64,000 nucleotides of DNA from Nitratiruptor tergarcus DSM 16512. Lineage in GTDB: Bacteria; Campylobacterota; Campylobacteria; Campylobacterales; Nitratiruptoraceae. The DNA is taken from the NCBI RefSeq assembly GCF_027946175.1, contig NZ_AP026671.1, forward strand, positions 62,001-126,000, given 5' to 3'. Numbering within the stretch: position 1 is the stretch's first letter; the number at the start of each line of letters is the position of its first letter. Both the position numbers and the translations under genes were made by a program. Under the pieces are notes generated by a model. It did no database searches. It was not told the origin of the DNA and worked only from the letters and a program-made list of their open reading frames with translations. Of this stretch, positions 54,819-64,000 are shown in pieces.

Positions 54819-57271
54819 TGCAAGGATACGATCCAAAGAAAATCGAGAAAAAATGGCAAATATTTTGGAAAGAGCATAATACGTATGAGCCGCAAGAGAG
54901 TTATACAAAGCCAAAAATGTATGTGCTCTCAATGTTTCCTTATCCTAGCGGAAGAATACATATGGGGCATGTGCGCAACTACACTATAGGTGATGCTCTT
55001 GCGCGCTACTATAGAAAAGTAGGACGCAATGTTTTGCATCCAATTGGGTGGGATGCTTTTGGAATGCCAGCAGAAAATGCAGCTATTAAGCATGGTGTAC
55101 ATCCTAAAAAGTGGACCTATGAAAATATCGATTATATGCGCAAAGAGCTCGATAACTTGGGGCTTAGTTTCTCACGAGATAGAGAATTTGCTACATGCGA
55201 TCCGCTCTATACCAGGTGGGAGCAAGGCTTTATTATTGATATGTGGAATAAGGGGCTGCTCTATAGAAAAAAGGCAGCAGTAAACTGGTGTCCACACGAT
55301 AAGACAGTTTTAGCTAATGAGCAGGTAATTGAAGGTAGATGCTGGCGGTGTGATACAGAAGTAGTACAAAAAGAGATTGAGCAGTACTTTTTAAAAATTA
55401 CTGCCTATGCAGAGGAGTTGCTCCAAGATCTCGATAAACTTGAGGGTAATTGGCCTGCGCAAGTTATTGCGATGCAGCGCAACTGGATCGGAAAAAGCGA
55501 GGGGCTTAAATTTTTACTTCGTTTTGATGAATCAAGTGCCAAAAAGGCTGAGAGTGAAGGGTTTGAAGTCTTTACTACCCGTCCAGATACAATCTATGGT
55601 GTAACTTATGCTGCACTTGCTCCTGAACATCCTGTTGTAAAAAGACTTATCCAAAAAGGGTTATTAGATAGTAAGAGCGTAGCAAAAATCGAAGCGATGC
55701 AAAACCAGTCTGCAAGGATGCGCCAGCAAGCAGAAAAAGAGGGACTCTTTTTAGGGCTCTATGCTTTGCATCCATTAACAGGCCAAAAGATTCCTGTATG
55801 GGTTGCCAATTTTGTACTCACTGAATATGGAAGTGGTGCTGTGATGGCGGTACCTGCACATGATGAGAGAGATTTTGCATTTGCAAAAAAGTATAATCTT
55901 CCTATTAAATATGTTATCAAGCCAAAAGAGGGAGAGTTAGATACTTCCAAAGCGTATACTGAGCCAGGAATTCTCTTTGATAGTGGAGAGTTTAGTGGAC
56001 TTCCGAGTGAAGAGGCAAAAGAGCGCATTATTGAGTATTTTGAGCAAAAGGGTCTTGGAGAAAAAACTATTAACTATCGTCTCAAAGATTGGCTTGTTTC
56101 ACGTCAGCGCTACTGGGGAACGCCAATTCCTCTCATAAAATGTCCAAAGTGTGGGATTGTCCCTGAAAAGAAAGAGAATCTTCCAGTAACCTTGCCAGAG
56201 GATGTGGAAATTACTGGAGAGGGAAATCCGCTCGAGCTTCATCCTACATGGAAGAAAACAACTTGTCCACAGTGCGGCAGTGAAGCCGAGAGAGAGACCG
56301 ATACGCTTGATACTTTTGTAGAGTCAAGCTGGTACTTTTTGCGCTATACCACACCGCGTAAATTTTGGGAAGAGGTTCCATTTCGCAAAGAAGATACAGA
56401 TTACTGGATGCCAGTAGATCAATATATCGGCGGAATAGAGCATGCAATTCTTCATCTTTTGTATTCAAGGTTTTTTACAAAAGTTTTACGCGATTTAGGA
56501 TATGTGGATATTGATGAGCCTTTTAAAAAGCTTTTAACACAAGGGATGGTGCTCAAAGATGGCGCTAAAATGAGTAAATCCAAAGGCAATACAGTCGATC
56601 CTGATGATATTATAGAGCGTTTTGGGGCCGATACCGCAAGGCTTTTTATCCTCTTTGCTGCACCTCCGGCAAAAGAGCTTGAGTGGAGTGATAGTGGTGT
56701 TGAGGGAGCATACCGCTTTATTAGGCGTTTTTATGAAAGAAGTGCTAATGCGCAGGCTGAATTGCAGCAGTTGCCCAAGATTGAGCATGAAAAACTTTCC
56801 AAAGAGGAAAAATATGCACGCAAAAAGGTGTATGAAGCGGTTGTGAAATCCAAAGAGGTGTATGAAAAGAGTTTTGCTTTCAATACACTCATAGCAGCGT
56901 GTATGGAGGCACTTAATGCTTTGAGTGAACAGGATAATCCTCTCATTTGGAGTGAGGGTTACTGGATACTTACCAATCTTTTAGAGCCAATAATTCCACA
57001 TACAAGCTGGGAGATAGCTGAGAGGTTCTTTAAAAGGGCAAATTTTGCTCCATTGCAAGTAGATGAGAACGCACTTGAAGAGGGTAGTATTACACTTGCT
57101 GTTACAATTAACGGTAAAAGAAAAACAGAGATTGAAGTGGGTAAAGATGCTTCAAAAGAGGAGATTTTAGAAAAAGCAAAAGAGGCTGCTGCAAAATGGA
57201 TAGAGGGTAAAGAGATTGTAAAAGAGATTGTTGTGCCAGGGCGCCTTGTGAATATCGTTGTCAAGGGCTAA
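54818..57271 (+). CDS. leuS: Leucyl-tRNA synthetase
   Basis: An 817-residue class I synthetase. HMGH (48-51) is the HIGH motif and KMSKS (584-588) the second signature. The CP1 editing domain (about 220-400) has [20 protein letters not shown] and its catalytic aspartate in [11 protein letters not shown] zinc-type Cys set appears at CPKCGI and CPQCGS (about 446-490). ATG 54818 overlaps the secF stop. Confidence 0.97.
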   Translation: MQGYDPKKIEKKWQIFWKEHNTYEPQESYTKPKMYVLSMFPYPSGRIHMGHVRNYTIGDALARYYRKVGRNVLHPIGWDAFGMPAENAAIKHGVHPKKWTYENIDYMRKELDNLGLSFSRDREFATCDPLYTRWEQGFIIDMWNKGLLYRKKAAVNWCPHDKTVLANEQVIEGRCWRCDTEVVQKEIEQYFLKITAYAEELLQDLDKLEGNWPAQVIAMQRNWIGKSEGLKFLLRFDESSAKKAESEGFEVFTTRPDTIYGVTYAALAPEHPVVKRLIQKGLLDSKSVAKIEAMQNQSARMRQQAEKEGLFLGLYALHPLTGQKIPVWVANFVLTEYGSGAVMAVPAHDERDFAFAKKYNLPIKYVIKPKEGELDTSKAYTEPGILFDSGEFSGLPSEEAKERIIEYFEQKGLGEKTINYRLKDWLVSRQRYWGTPIPLIKCPKCGIVPEKKENLPVTLPEDVEITGEGNPLELHPTWKKTTCPQCGSEAERETDTLDTFVESSWYFLRYTTPRKFWEEVPFRKEDTDYWMPVDQYIGGIEHAILHLLYSRFFTKVLRDLGYVDIDEPFKKLLTQGMVLKDGAKMSKSKGNTVDPDDIIERFGADTARLFILFAAPPAKELEWSDSGVEGAYRFIRRFYERSANAQAELQQLPKIEHEKLSKEEKYARKKVYEAVVKSKEVYEKSFAFNTLIAACMEALNALSEQDNPLIWSEGYWILTNLLEPIIPHTSWEIAERFFKRANFAPLQVDENALEEGSITLAVTINGKRKTEIEVGKDASKEEILEKAKEAAAKWIEGKEIVKEIVVPGRLVNIVVKG

Positions 57272-57272
57272 T

Positions 57273-57767
57273 ATGCGTAGACTCGCCTTTCTTGTAATCA
57301 TGCTTTTGATGGTGGGTTGTGGGTATAAACCCGCAAAGACCTATATCAAAAGTGTCATTGGAGAGCGAGTCTATGTACAGACTGCACTTTTCTTGCGCGA
57401 TCCAGAAAATAGTGTTCTTATCAAAGATGCTATCAATAAAGCGATGCAAGAGCGCTTTGGGCGCAATCTTGTATCATATAAAGATGCAGATACGAAGATC
57501 TTTGCAAAAGTAAAGAGTCTGCATTTTACACCATTAGAGTATGATCGCTATGGATATGTAGTTTATTATCGCACAAAAGTTCTCATGGAGTTTGAAGTTT
57601 TGAAAAGTGGTAAAAAAGAGCACATTATTACACAAGGGCTGTATGATTTTCCTATAGAGCCAAATTCTGTTATTACAGATTCTTTGCGCTTTTTGGCAAT
57701 TAAAGAGGCAGCCAATAAAGCGATAGATGCATTTATTGCTAAATTATCATTTTTAGGAGTAGATTGA
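57273..57767 (+). CDS. lptE: LptE-like outer-membrane lipoprotein
   Basis: A 164-residue lipoprotein. The signal peptide ends in a lipobox with the acylated cysteine at C16 (LLMVGC). The mature part has the LptE pattern: GYKPAKTY at the start, then FLRDPENSVLIKDAINKAM and VYYRTKVLMEFEVL. LptE plugs the LptD pore for LPS assembly at the surface. I chose ATG 57273, which follows the leuS stop directly. H. pylori has a similar gene between leuS and folC. Confidence 0.8.
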   Translation: MRRLAFLVIMLLMVGCGYKPAKTYIKSVIGERVYVQTALFLRDPENSVLIKDAINKAMQERFGRNLVSYKDADTKIFAKVKSLHFTPLEYDRYGYVVYYRTKVLMEFEVLKSGKKEHIITQGLYDFPIEPNSVITDSLRFLAIKEAANKAIDAFIAKLSFLGVD

Positions 57768-58891
57768 ACTTACAGCAGTTTTTATCCACGAAACCCCTCT
57801 ATTACAAAAAATTCGATCCCACTCGCATGCAGCGAGCTTACAATGTAATAAAAGATAAACTCACATCTCCCCCCATTATCCATATAATTGGAACGAATGG
57901 GAAAGGAACTACGGGGAGATTTCTTGCTGGTATGCTCAAACTTGCTGGTAAACGTGTGGGGCACTATACTTCTCCTCATACTGTAGCTTTTAATGAACGT
58001 ATCTGGATCAATGGAAAGTATATAACTGATCAAAAATTAGAGGAGATGCATCAGCGTTTACAACAGCTCCTGCCCCAAGAGATTGTGCAAGAGCTTAGCT
58101 ACTTTGAGTATACAACATTTTTGGCAATGCTTGCTTTTGAAGGGCTCGATTTTGCAGTTGTAGAAGCGGGGCTTGGAGGAGAGTATGATGCGACTGCTGT
58201 ATTTCCAAATATTTTGACACTCGTTACGCCTATAGATTATGATCATCAAGACTTTTTAGGTCAAAGCATAGAAGAGATAGCCACCACAAAACTCAAAGCT
58301 GTTAAAAAGATGGCTTTAATAGGTGCGCAATCTCATCAAGAGGTCTTTGCAGTAGCACAAAAACTTGGCATAAAGTATGAAAAAGTTATAATTGATAAAG
58401 TCTATAAGGATATCTGTTGGCAAGAGGGATTAGCGCCCTTTTACGCTGCTAATCTTGCTTTAGCAGCAGCTGGGGCAAAGAGAGTTGGCATCGAGCCAGA
58501 TTTACGCAAAGCTGTGCAGTTTCGTTTGCCAGGGCGTACGCAAAGAGTTGGTAATATTATCTTAGATGTTGGGCATAATCTCCTCGCTGCAAGAGCACTT
58601 GCAGCAATTATTGATAAAGAAACAATTTTAATCTATAACACCTATGCAGACAAAGAGTATAAGAAAATTTTAAAAATTTTTGCTCCAAAAATCAAAGAGG
58701 TGCAAATTTTACCGGTAAAGAATGAGCGCATTGTAGCGCCCCAAAAGCTACAAGATGCATTAGAAGAGCTGGGTTTGCGCTACAGATTTTTTGAGTGCAT
58801 TTTACCTGAGGAAAACTATCTTGTATTTGGATCATTTAGTGTAGTGGAGGAGTTTGTTAAACGATGTGGGCTCGCTATTACGAATATTTAA
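57764..58891 (+). CDS. folC: Folylpolyglutamate / dihydrofolate synthase
   Basis: A 375-residue Mur-ligase-family enzyme that adds glutamate to folates. The P-loop is GTNGKGTTG (43-51). TSPHTVAFNERI, GLGGEYDATAVFPN and a shared VLDVGHN-type motif seen as ILDVGHNLLAA are diagnostic. It is shorter than E. coli FolC (422). The start is TTG at 57764, overlapping the lptE stop; its end overlaps mfd by 28 bases. Confidence 0.94.
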   Translation: MNLQQFLSTKPLYYKKFDPTRMQRAYNVIKDKLTSPPIIHIIGTNGKGTTGRFLAGMLKLAGKRVGHYTSPHTVAFNERIWINGKYITDQKLEEMHQRLQQLLPQEIVQELSYFEYTTFLAMLAFEGLDFAVVEAGLGGEYDATAVFPNILTLVTPIDYDHQDFLGQSIEEIATTKLKAVKKMALIGAQSHQEVFAVAQKLGIKYEKVIIDKVYKDICWQEGLAPFYAANLALAAAGAKRVGIEPDLRKAVQFRLPGRTQRVGNIILDVGHNLLAARALAAIIDKETILIYNTYADKEYKKILKIFAPKIKEVQILPVKNERIVAPQKLQDALEELGLRYRFFECILPEENYLVFGSFSVVEEFVKRCGLAITNI

Positions 58892-61713
58892 AATCTCACC
58901 GGCCAGATATTATCATCACGCACAATGAAGAAGAGACAAAACGTGTAAGTGATGTTGCAAAAGTGTTAGGAATAGCACACTACCTCCTGCCAGATTTAAG
59001 AGCTGAAGAGGGTGATGATCTGCGCGTTTTCAAAGAGGAGCTTGATGATCTTTATAGAGTGCTTAATGACTACTATCACGCTCCGAAACTGCTCATTGCC
59101 CCTCAAGCTACGATTGCGAAAAAACTGCCTACTAAGAAATATTTTGCAAGAGAAACGTTAGAGTTTGGCGAGCGCATAGATATTGAAAAATTTAAAGAGA
59201 AACTCTATCAATGGGGATATACGTTTGTTGATATTATAGAAGCAAAAGGGGAAGCAAGTTTTCGTGGGGATATTATAGATATTTTTCCTCCAAATTTAGT
59301 AAATCCTATACGTATTAGTCTTTTTGATGAAGATATTGAATCGATCCGCTCTTTTGATCCCCAGACCCAAAGAAGCTACAAAGAGGAGTTAGAAGAGGTT
59401 ACGATTTATAATACAAATCTTGTGCGTGATAGTGAATTAGAGAGTGCAATAGCAAGGAGCAGTTTTGATGTTTTTGAAAAAGATATCTACTCTGTTGGCT
59501 TTTGGGTAGCACAAAGAGAAGATATCACGCATGGAAAAAGTGTAATTCATACCAAAGAGATCCCAGAGCCCAAAAGTTACAAAGATATCGAAGTTATAAA
59601 TATTGACAACCTTATAGCTCACAAAAATAAGCCTGTTAAAGTTTGTGTTAAATCTCCTGAAATTGCTCGCAGAAGCTCTATTAAAGATCTTACAAAAGTA
59701 ACATTTATCTATACCGATGCGATTATTAATATTGAAGGGCCAGATGAGATTATTGTCTCACTCAATAAGCGCAAAAAGCGCAGAGTAAAAAGGGTTGGTG
59801 TTGTACTTGATGAGTTAAAGCCTGGCGAGTATGTAGTGCATGAGCAGCATGGTATTGGAATATTTAAAGGCTTAAGGCAAATAGCGATTTTAGGTGCAAA
59901 GAGAGATTTTGTAGAGATCGCGTATGCAGGGGAGGATAAGCTTTTAGTTCCAGTAGAAAATCTTGATGTGCTCTCTCGCTATATTGCAGACAGCGGGAGT
60001 GTGGCAGTTGTAGATAAGTTAGGGAGCAAATCTTTTAGCCGTCTCAAAGCCAAGGTAAAAGAGAGACTTTTTGAAATAGCTGCCGATATTGTGAAACTCT
60101 CTGCAAAGCGGGCTTTGAGTGAAGGAAAAAAGATCCTCATACCGCAAGATATTACACTTTTTCAAAAAGATGCTGGATTTATTTATACTGAAGATCAGCA
60201 AAAAGCAGTTGATGCGATTTTGCAAAAATTAGCAAGCGGCAAGATTATGGATATGCTGCTCAGTGGAGATGTGGGATTTGGAAAGACAGAAGTTGCAATG
60301 AATGCAATTTATGCTGTTGTCAAAAACGGCTATCAAGCTGCCGTGGTTGTTCCCACTACACTGCTTTCAAATCAGCACTACAACTCTTTGCATGAGCGCT
60401 TAAGCAAGTATGGAATAAGCGTTACGAAAATAGATCGTTTTGTAAGTGCTAAAGAAAAAAAGGAGCGTCTCCAAGCACTTAAAGAGGGAAAAATCGATGT
60501 GGTAGTGGGAACCCATGCTCTTTTTGGTGCAGAGTTTAAAAATCTTGCTCTTGTTGTCATTGATGAAGAGCACAAATTTGGTGTGAAGCAAAAAGAGAAG
60601 CTTAAAGAGTTTAGTAAAGATGTTCATATTCTTAGTATGAGCGCTACACCCATTCCAAGAAGCCTCAATATGGCTCTAAGTCAAATTAAAGATCTCAGTG
60701 AGATACGCACCCCTCCAGATAATAGAAAACCTGTACGTACCTATGTAAAAGCCTATGATGAAAAACTCATCAAAGAGGTAATTTTACGAGAGCTACGCCG
60801 TGGAGGGCAGGTTTTTTATATTTTTAACTCTATAGCGGGAATTGAGGAGAAAAGAGCCCAGCTTGAGAGCCTCTTACCAGGCAAAAAGATACTCGTATTG
60901 CACTCTAAGATTTCAAGTAGCGTTACAGAAAAGGAGCTTGTTAAATTTGCAAATGGGGAGTATGATATTTTACTCTCCACCTCAATTGTAGAGAGTGGTA
61001 TTCATATGCCAAATGTCAATACCATTATTGTAGAGGGTGCAGATCGCTTTGGCATTGCAGATCTCCATCAACTGCGTGGACGTGTGGGAAGAGGTGGCAA
61101 AGAGGGGTACTGTTACTATATTGTAGAGGATAAAGAAGCGCTCACTGAAGAGGCGAAAAAACGCCTCATAGCATTAGAGTCTAACTCCTATTTGGGAAGT
61201 GGAGCTGCCCTTGCTTACTACGATCTTGAAATTCGTGGTGGGGGCAATATCATTGGAGCACAACAAAGCGGCCATATAAAAAACATCGGCTATACGCTCT
61301 ATCTTAAAATGCTTGAAGATACTATTACAAAACTAACAAAAGGGGAGATAGAAGAGGAGAGTGAAGTAGAGCTTAAACTCTCGGTCAATGCCTATATCTC
61401 TACAGATTTGGTGCCAGAAGATAGGTTGAAACTCGAGCTCTATCGCAGGCTCTCTCAAGCTAATTCTATAGAGGATGTGAGCGAAATAGAAGAGGAGATT
61501 AAAGATAGGTTTGGGCATATTGATGAGGTTACGAGGAACTTTTTAGATCTCATAGAGATAAAAATTCGTGCAAAAGAGCGAGGGATTAAGCGCATAAGCA
61601 ACTATAATCAAAATATCACAATTGAGTATGCAGACAAAAAAGAGTTAATCAAAGCTCCAAGTAAAGATGACGATGATATTCTCAAGACTACATTGCGATA
61701 TCTTAAATCATAA
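58864..61713 (+). CDS. mfd: Transcription-repair coupling factor Mfd
   Basis: A 949-residue translocase that removes stalled RNA polymerase and recruits UvrA. The N-terminal UvrB-like part is reduced. The RNA-polymerase-interacting domain includes GEYVVHEQHGIGIF (about 322-335). Helicase motifs are GDVGFGKT (468-475), DEEH (567-570), SATPIPRSLN and GRVGRGGKEGYCYY, and the TRCF C-terminal domain ends the protein. It is somewhat shorter than the 980-1000 residues usual in Helicobacter/Campylobacter. It overlaps folC. Confidence 0.96.
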   Translation: MWARYYEYLKSHRPDIIITHNEEETKRVSDVAKVLGIAHYLLPDLRAEEGDDLRVFKEELDDLYRVLNDYYHAPKLLIAPQATIAKKLPTKKYFARETLEFGERIDIEKFKEKLYQWGYTFVDIIEAKGEASFRGDIIDIFPPNLVNPIRISLFDEDIESIRSFDPQTQRSYKEELEEVTIYNTNLVRDSELESAIARSSFDVFEKDIYSVGFWVAQREDITHGKSVIHTKEIPEPKSYKDIEVINIDNLIAHKNKPVKVCVKSPEIARRSSIKDLTKVTFIYTDAIINIEGPDEIIVSLNKRKKRRVKRVGVVLDELKPGEYVVHEQHGIGIFKGLRQIAILGAKRDFVEIAYAGEDKLLVPVENLDVLSRYIADSGSVAVVDKLGSKSFSRLKAKVKERLFEIAADIVKLSAKRALSEGKKILIPQDITLFQKDAGFIYTEDQQKAVDAILQKLASGKIMDMLLSGDVGFGKTEVAMNAIYAVVKNGYQAAVVVPTTLLSNQHYNSLHERLSKYGISVTKIDRFVSAKEKKERLQALKEGKIDVVVGTHALFGAEFKNLALVVIDEEHKFGVKQKEKLKEFSKDVHILSMSATPIPRSLNMALSQIKDLSEIRTPPDNRKPVRTYVKAYDEKLIKEVILRELRRGGQVFYIFNSIAGIEEKRAQLESLLPGKKILVLHSKISSSVTEKELVKFANGEYDILLSTSIVESGIHMPNVNTIIVEGADRFGIADLHQLRGRVGRGGKEGYCYYIVEDKEALTEEAKKRLIALESNSYLGSGAALAYYDLEIRGGGNIIGAQQSGHIKNIGYTLYLKMLEDTITKLTKGEIEEESEVELKLSVNAYISTDLVPEDRLKLELYRRLSQANSIEDVSEIEEEIKDRFGHIDEVTRNFLDLIEIKIRAKERGIKRISNYNQNITIEYADKKELIKAPSKDDDDILKTTLRYLKS

Positions 61714-61724
61714 AAAGGAAAAGA

Positions 61725-62528
61725 GTGAAACTTGGATTTATTGGTGATATAGTTGGACGACCTGGACGAAAAATGGTAAAACGCTATTTGTTGGAGATAA
61801 AAAAGGAGCTTGCACTCGATTTTGTGGTAGCAAATTATGAAAATGCAAGCCATGGTTTTGGGCTGACGCCTAAAAATGCCAATGAGCTTTTTAATGCAGG
61901 CATCGATCTCATGACAGGAGGTAACCACACTTGGGATAAAAAAGATATCTTACCGCTGCTTGAATCTATGCCACTTTTACGACCTATTAATTATCCTGAA
62001 GGTGTACCGGGCAGAGGGTATCAAATAATTGAAGATCTCAATCTTGCAATCGTTAATGTTATGGGATATTTCACAATGCCTATGGTAGAAAATCCGTTTA
62101 TTGCTGCAAACAAAATCGTGGATATTCTCAAAAGTGAGGGAATAGAGAATATCTTTATCGATTTTCACGCTGAAGCTACGAGTGAGAAGCGGGCTATGTT
62201 TTTGATGCTAAAAGATCGCATCAGTGCACTTGCTGGAACGCATACGCATGTAGGGAGTGATGATTTGCAAATAGATGGAGGAGCTGGATATGTGACAGAT
62301 GTTGGGCTTACAGGCTGTAGAGATAATGTGATTGGTATGGGGGCAGATGTACCAATAAAGCGATTTTTAACAGGTCTTCCAGGCCATTTTGATGTACCTG
62401 ATAAATGTAAAGCAATTTTACAGATGGTGGTTTTTACGTTTGAGAATGGAAGATGTAAGGATGCTTTGAAAATTAAAGCTTATGATGATGAAGGGTGGCA
62501 GATAGTACAAAAGGCAAGGATAGAATGA
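61725..62528 (+). CDS. YmdB-family metallophosphoesterase
   Basis: A 267-residue dinuclear-metal phosphoesterase of the TIGR00282/YmdB family. Members have 2',3'-cyclic nucleotide phosphodiesterase activity in Bacillus. The metal ligands are visible in GDIVGRPGR, ANYENASHG, GGNHTWDKKD, DFHAEATSEK and GTHTHVGSDD. The start is GTG at 61725 after AAAGGAAAA. It overlaps the glycosylase gene by four bases. The natural substrate here is unknown. Confidence 0.88.
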   Translation: MKLGFIGDIVGRPGRKMVKRYLLEIKKELALDFVVANYENASHGFGLTPKNANELFNAGIDLMTGGNHTWDKKDILPLLESMPLLRPINYPEGVPGRGYQIIEDLNLAIVNVMGYFTMPMVENPFIAANKIVDILKSEGIENIFIDFHAEATSEKRAMFLMLKDRISALAGTHTHVGSDDLQIDGGAGYVTDVGLTGCRDNVIGMGADVPIKRFLTGLPGHFDVPDKCKAILQMVVFTFENGRCKDALKIKAYDDEGWQIVQKARIE

Positions 62529-63202
62529 TAGCTTATGAGCTTATAAAAAGACTTAAAGAGCTAGGATATATTAAAGATGAAAGAGATCCCTACTGGTGGC
62601 CAAAGAGTGGAAGCTTTGAAGTAGTAATTGGGGCAGTTTTAACGCAAAATACCAAATGGGAAAACGTTGAGAAGGCTTTAGAAAATCTCAGGAATACTGT
62701 AGGAGGAGAGATAGCACCAGAAAAGATTGTAGCAATTGAACAAAAGAGGTTAGCTGAGCTCATTAAACCAGCTGGATTTTACAATACAAAAGCCTTTCGC
62801 ATCCAAAAGTTAGTGACAAATATGCTTGAAGAATATGGAAGTTTTGAAGCTTTTGCAAAGAGGCCTTCTCGCAGTTGGCTGCTTAGTCAAAAAGGAATAG
62901 GCTTTGAGACAGCAGATAGTATCCTCAACTATGCTTGCTACAGAGATTTTTTAGTAGTTGATGCGTATACTGCAAAAATCATGCGATTTTTGGGATATGA
63001 GTTTGAAACATACAGCGAACTGCAAGAGTTTTTGAGTGATTCTATTATTGAAAATTTAGATAGAATTTATGATCTTTACGATAAAGAGCTACCTCTAGCA
63101 CAAATTTATGCAAGATTTCATGGAAAGATTGTGGAGTTTTGTAAAGATGAATGTAAAGGAAAAAATAGAGAAGAGAAAATAAGAAAATTGCTCTCTTATT
63201 AA
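62525..63202 (+). CDS. magIII: 3-methyladenine DNA glycosylase, MagIII type
   Basis: A 225-residue helix-hairpin-helix glycosylase of the endonuclease III superfamily. GAVLTQNTKWENVEKAL is the family N-terminal block, LLSQKGIGFETADSIL is the HhH, and the catalytic aspartate is in LVVDAYTAKI (about residue 146). The C-terminal four-cysteine iron-sulfur cluster of Nth is absent (only two cysteines near the end), which fits H. pylori MagIII. I chose ATG 62525; it overlaps the YmdB stop. Confidence 0.88.
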   Translation: MIAYELIKRLKELGYIKDERDPYWWPKSGSFEVVIGAVLTQNTKWENVEKALENLRNTVGGEIAPEKIVAIEQKRLAELIKPAGFYNTKAFRIQKLVTNMLEEYGSFEAFAKRPSRSWLLSQKGIGFETADSILNYACYRDFLVVDAYTAKIMRFLGYEFETYSELQEFLSDSIIENLDRIYDLYDKELPLAQIYARFHGKIVEFCKDECKGKNREEKIRKLLSY

Positions 63203-63339
63203 ATGAATTTAAACAATAATAGAAAAAATACTGTTAAGAAATTTTTTCTTAGTTAAGTTATATTTTATTGTATAACAAGTAGCTTTTTGAAGCTGTACCT
63301 ATAGATTTCCATACCTGTTGAAGCTTGTTAGGTTTTATT

Positions 63340-63492
63340 TTATAGGTTGTATAAGTTTCTTTCAATCTTTAGCTCTTTATATATTCCATCAGATACGTAG
63401 CAATAAGCCAAAGATATGATTCTTTTGGATAGAAATATTGTCATTATTTTATAATTTTTTCTTATCTGCTTATTGATTCTTTCAAGAACACT
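63340..63492 (-). pseudogene. Remnant of a transposase C-terminus (IS256/mutator-like)
   Basis: On the minus strand, SVLERINKQIRKNYKIM resembles the ERxNKxIRR block of IS256-type transposases. In the next frame FYPKESYLWLIATYLMEY resembles the FPNxES...LxxxLME block that follows it in those proteins. Back in the first frame, YKELKIERNLYNL ends at TAA 63340. This suggests the last 50 residues of a transposase with two compensating frameshifts and no upstream part. The match is by eye and moderate. An alternative is an unrelated open frame of 50 codons. Confidence 0.4.
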
Positions 63493-63515
63493 AGGATAGT
63501 GTACACTATCCTAGT
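63490..63515. repeat. 26-bp perfect palindrome
   Basis: CTAGGATAGTGT (63491-63502) is followed directly by its reverse complement ACACTATCCTAG (63503-63514), and the flanking A and T extend the symmetry to 26 bases. It has no spacer. It lies at the truncated end of the transposase remnant. It could be a strong cruciform/hairpin, a terminator, a dimeric-protein site or a junction left by mobile-element loss. Confidence 0.85.
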
Positions 63516-63671
63516 TTATCCTTATTTTCCTTATTACATATTATTTCTATTAAAATATTGTAAAAACAAATTATTACTATAAATAGTTTTAGTTTAAGTA
63601 AAAATTAATACAAGTAGGAGCATAATGTAAATAAAGTATTTATAAAAGATACAAAACATAAAGGATTTATC

Positions 63672-64000
63672 ATGAAAAAGCTCCTTTTGTTTATCGCATC
63701 AACGATATTATCACTTGCATGTTCGATAGATACAAACTATCTTGATTGTTTGACAAAGCATATAACAAAATCGGATGGTTTTGCTGTCAATGGTTTTTTT
63801 TATTTGTATGATTTCAATAAAAATGGTCAAATTGAAAGAAACGATTGGATATATTATTCCAATGATAGTAAGAAATCTTATAGACTGTTAGGAGTACAGC
63901 CAACATCCGATAATGCATTTGGATGGCAGCAACTCGCTTCATTACCTCAGGATATGGATGAACTACCTACAGGATTTTTTATATACTTAGGATTTTATGG
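63672..64000 (+). CDS. Exported repeat protein, partial (3' end outside window)
   Basis: The first 109 residues of an exported protein. The signal peptide (about 1-17) ends near LSLAC; a lipoprotein is possible but the lipobox is not canonical. Residues 46-88 match the repeats of the protein at 6611: YDFNKNGQIERNDWIYY with the Asp/Asn loop DFNKNG, then YRLLGVQPTSDNAFGW. A second unit seems to begin at FFIYLGFYG just at the window edge. AAGGA precedes the ATG. Function unknown; Ca binding is a guess from the loop. Confidence 0.75.
   Translation, partial: MKKLLLFIASTILSLACSIDTNYLDCLTKHITKSDGFAVNGFFYLYDFNKNGQIERNDWIYYSNDSKKSYRLLGVQPTSDNAFGWQQLASLPQDMDELPTGFFIYLGFY

Larger units (their letters stand above)
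63203..63671. other. 469-base AT-rich intergenic stretch
   Basis: This is the longest gap in the window. It holds a weak AT-rich hairpin near 63234-63251 (TTAAGAAA / TTTCTTAG type) that may end the mfd-magIII transcript, a short transposase remnant on the minus strand (63340-63492), a long perfect palindrome (63490-63515), and an AT-rich leader with AAAGGA before the last gene. No RNA gene is seen. Confidence 0.6.

Noticed and set aside
63258-63340. Continuation of the transposase remnant toward 63258 in a second frame
   Set aside because: The frame stays open but shows no recognisable transposase motif, and the family normally ends where the first frame stops at 63340.

Overview
The window is a contiguous piece of an AT-rich bacterial chromosome that is densely packed with core genes. 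Most neighbours abut or overlap by a few bases. Several gene orders point to Campylobacterota (formerly Epsilonproteobacteria): glyQ - Nif3 - HP0958-type zinc-ribbon protein - waaA - RluA; nucT - poly-Glu receiver protein - gmk - tatA - argS; nusA / HP0268 family - miaB - DUF374; leuS - lptE - folC - mfd; and a MagIII-type glycosylase. The speD gene and the biosynthetic genes suggest a free-living, possibly vent or thermophilic relative of Nitratiruptor or Nautilia rather than an animal-associated Helicobacter or Campylobacter. That last step is inference.

Layout. 1-7.5 kb: the 3' end of alaS, a small membrane protein, speD, maf, a kinase-like gene, bioF, a lone oligopeptide-type ABC ATPase and a class A PBP run in one direction. 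They are followed by a secreted repeat protein whose gene lies between 18-bp perfect inverted repeats. 7.6-12.7 kb: a KefB-like antiporter, a frameshifted YidB-like gene, glnA, a PHP-family histidinol phosphatase and an ankyrin protein. 12.6-20.1 kb: a U32/TrhP protein, then purE - DUF89 - glutaredoxin - glyQ - Nif3 - zinc ribbon - waaA - DUF167 - RluA. 20.2-23.6 kb: the ffh-rpsP-khpA-rimM-trmD-rplS translation operon, with a long hairpin before rpsP and a terminator after rplS.

23.6-36.5 kb: nucT (reverse), poly-Glu receiver protein, gmk, tatA, argS, rsfS, nadD (reverse), the glycolytic block gapA-pgk-tpiA with fabI, a porin, a small exported protein, an OppB-type permease and nusA (reverse). 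36.6-40.4 kb: HP0268 family, miaB, DUF374 acyltransferase and a GspL/GspM-like membrane pair. 40.3-52.0 kb is mostly on the minus strand: tilS, rimO, a GGDEF cyclase, smpB, ispE, truB and a UvrD/PcrA helicase; then a plus-strand LysR regulator; then an SspB-like protein, a class IV aminotransferase-like protein, cysteine synthase and lnt. 52.0-63.2 kb: yajC-secD-secF-leuS-lptE-folC-mfd-YmdB-magIII in one direction. 63.2-64 kb is the only accessory-looking stretch. It holds a decayed transposase tail, a 26-bp palindrome and the start of a second secreted repeat protein.

Together these genes serve translation (tRNA synthetases, tRNA and ribosome modification, ribosome rescue), protein export (SRP, Sec, Tat), envelope building (Lnt, LptE, WaaA, PBP, porin), glycolysis/gluconeogenesis, nitrogen and sulfur assimilation and DNA repair. 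No rRNA, tRNA, CRISPR array, prophage or obvious defence system is visible. The points most worth a second look are the two repeat-containing secreted proteins and the inverted repeats around one of them, the SspB-like candidate ClpX adaptor, the absence of csrA from its usual place beside ispE, the rpsP leader hairpin, and the frameshifted YidB-like gene.
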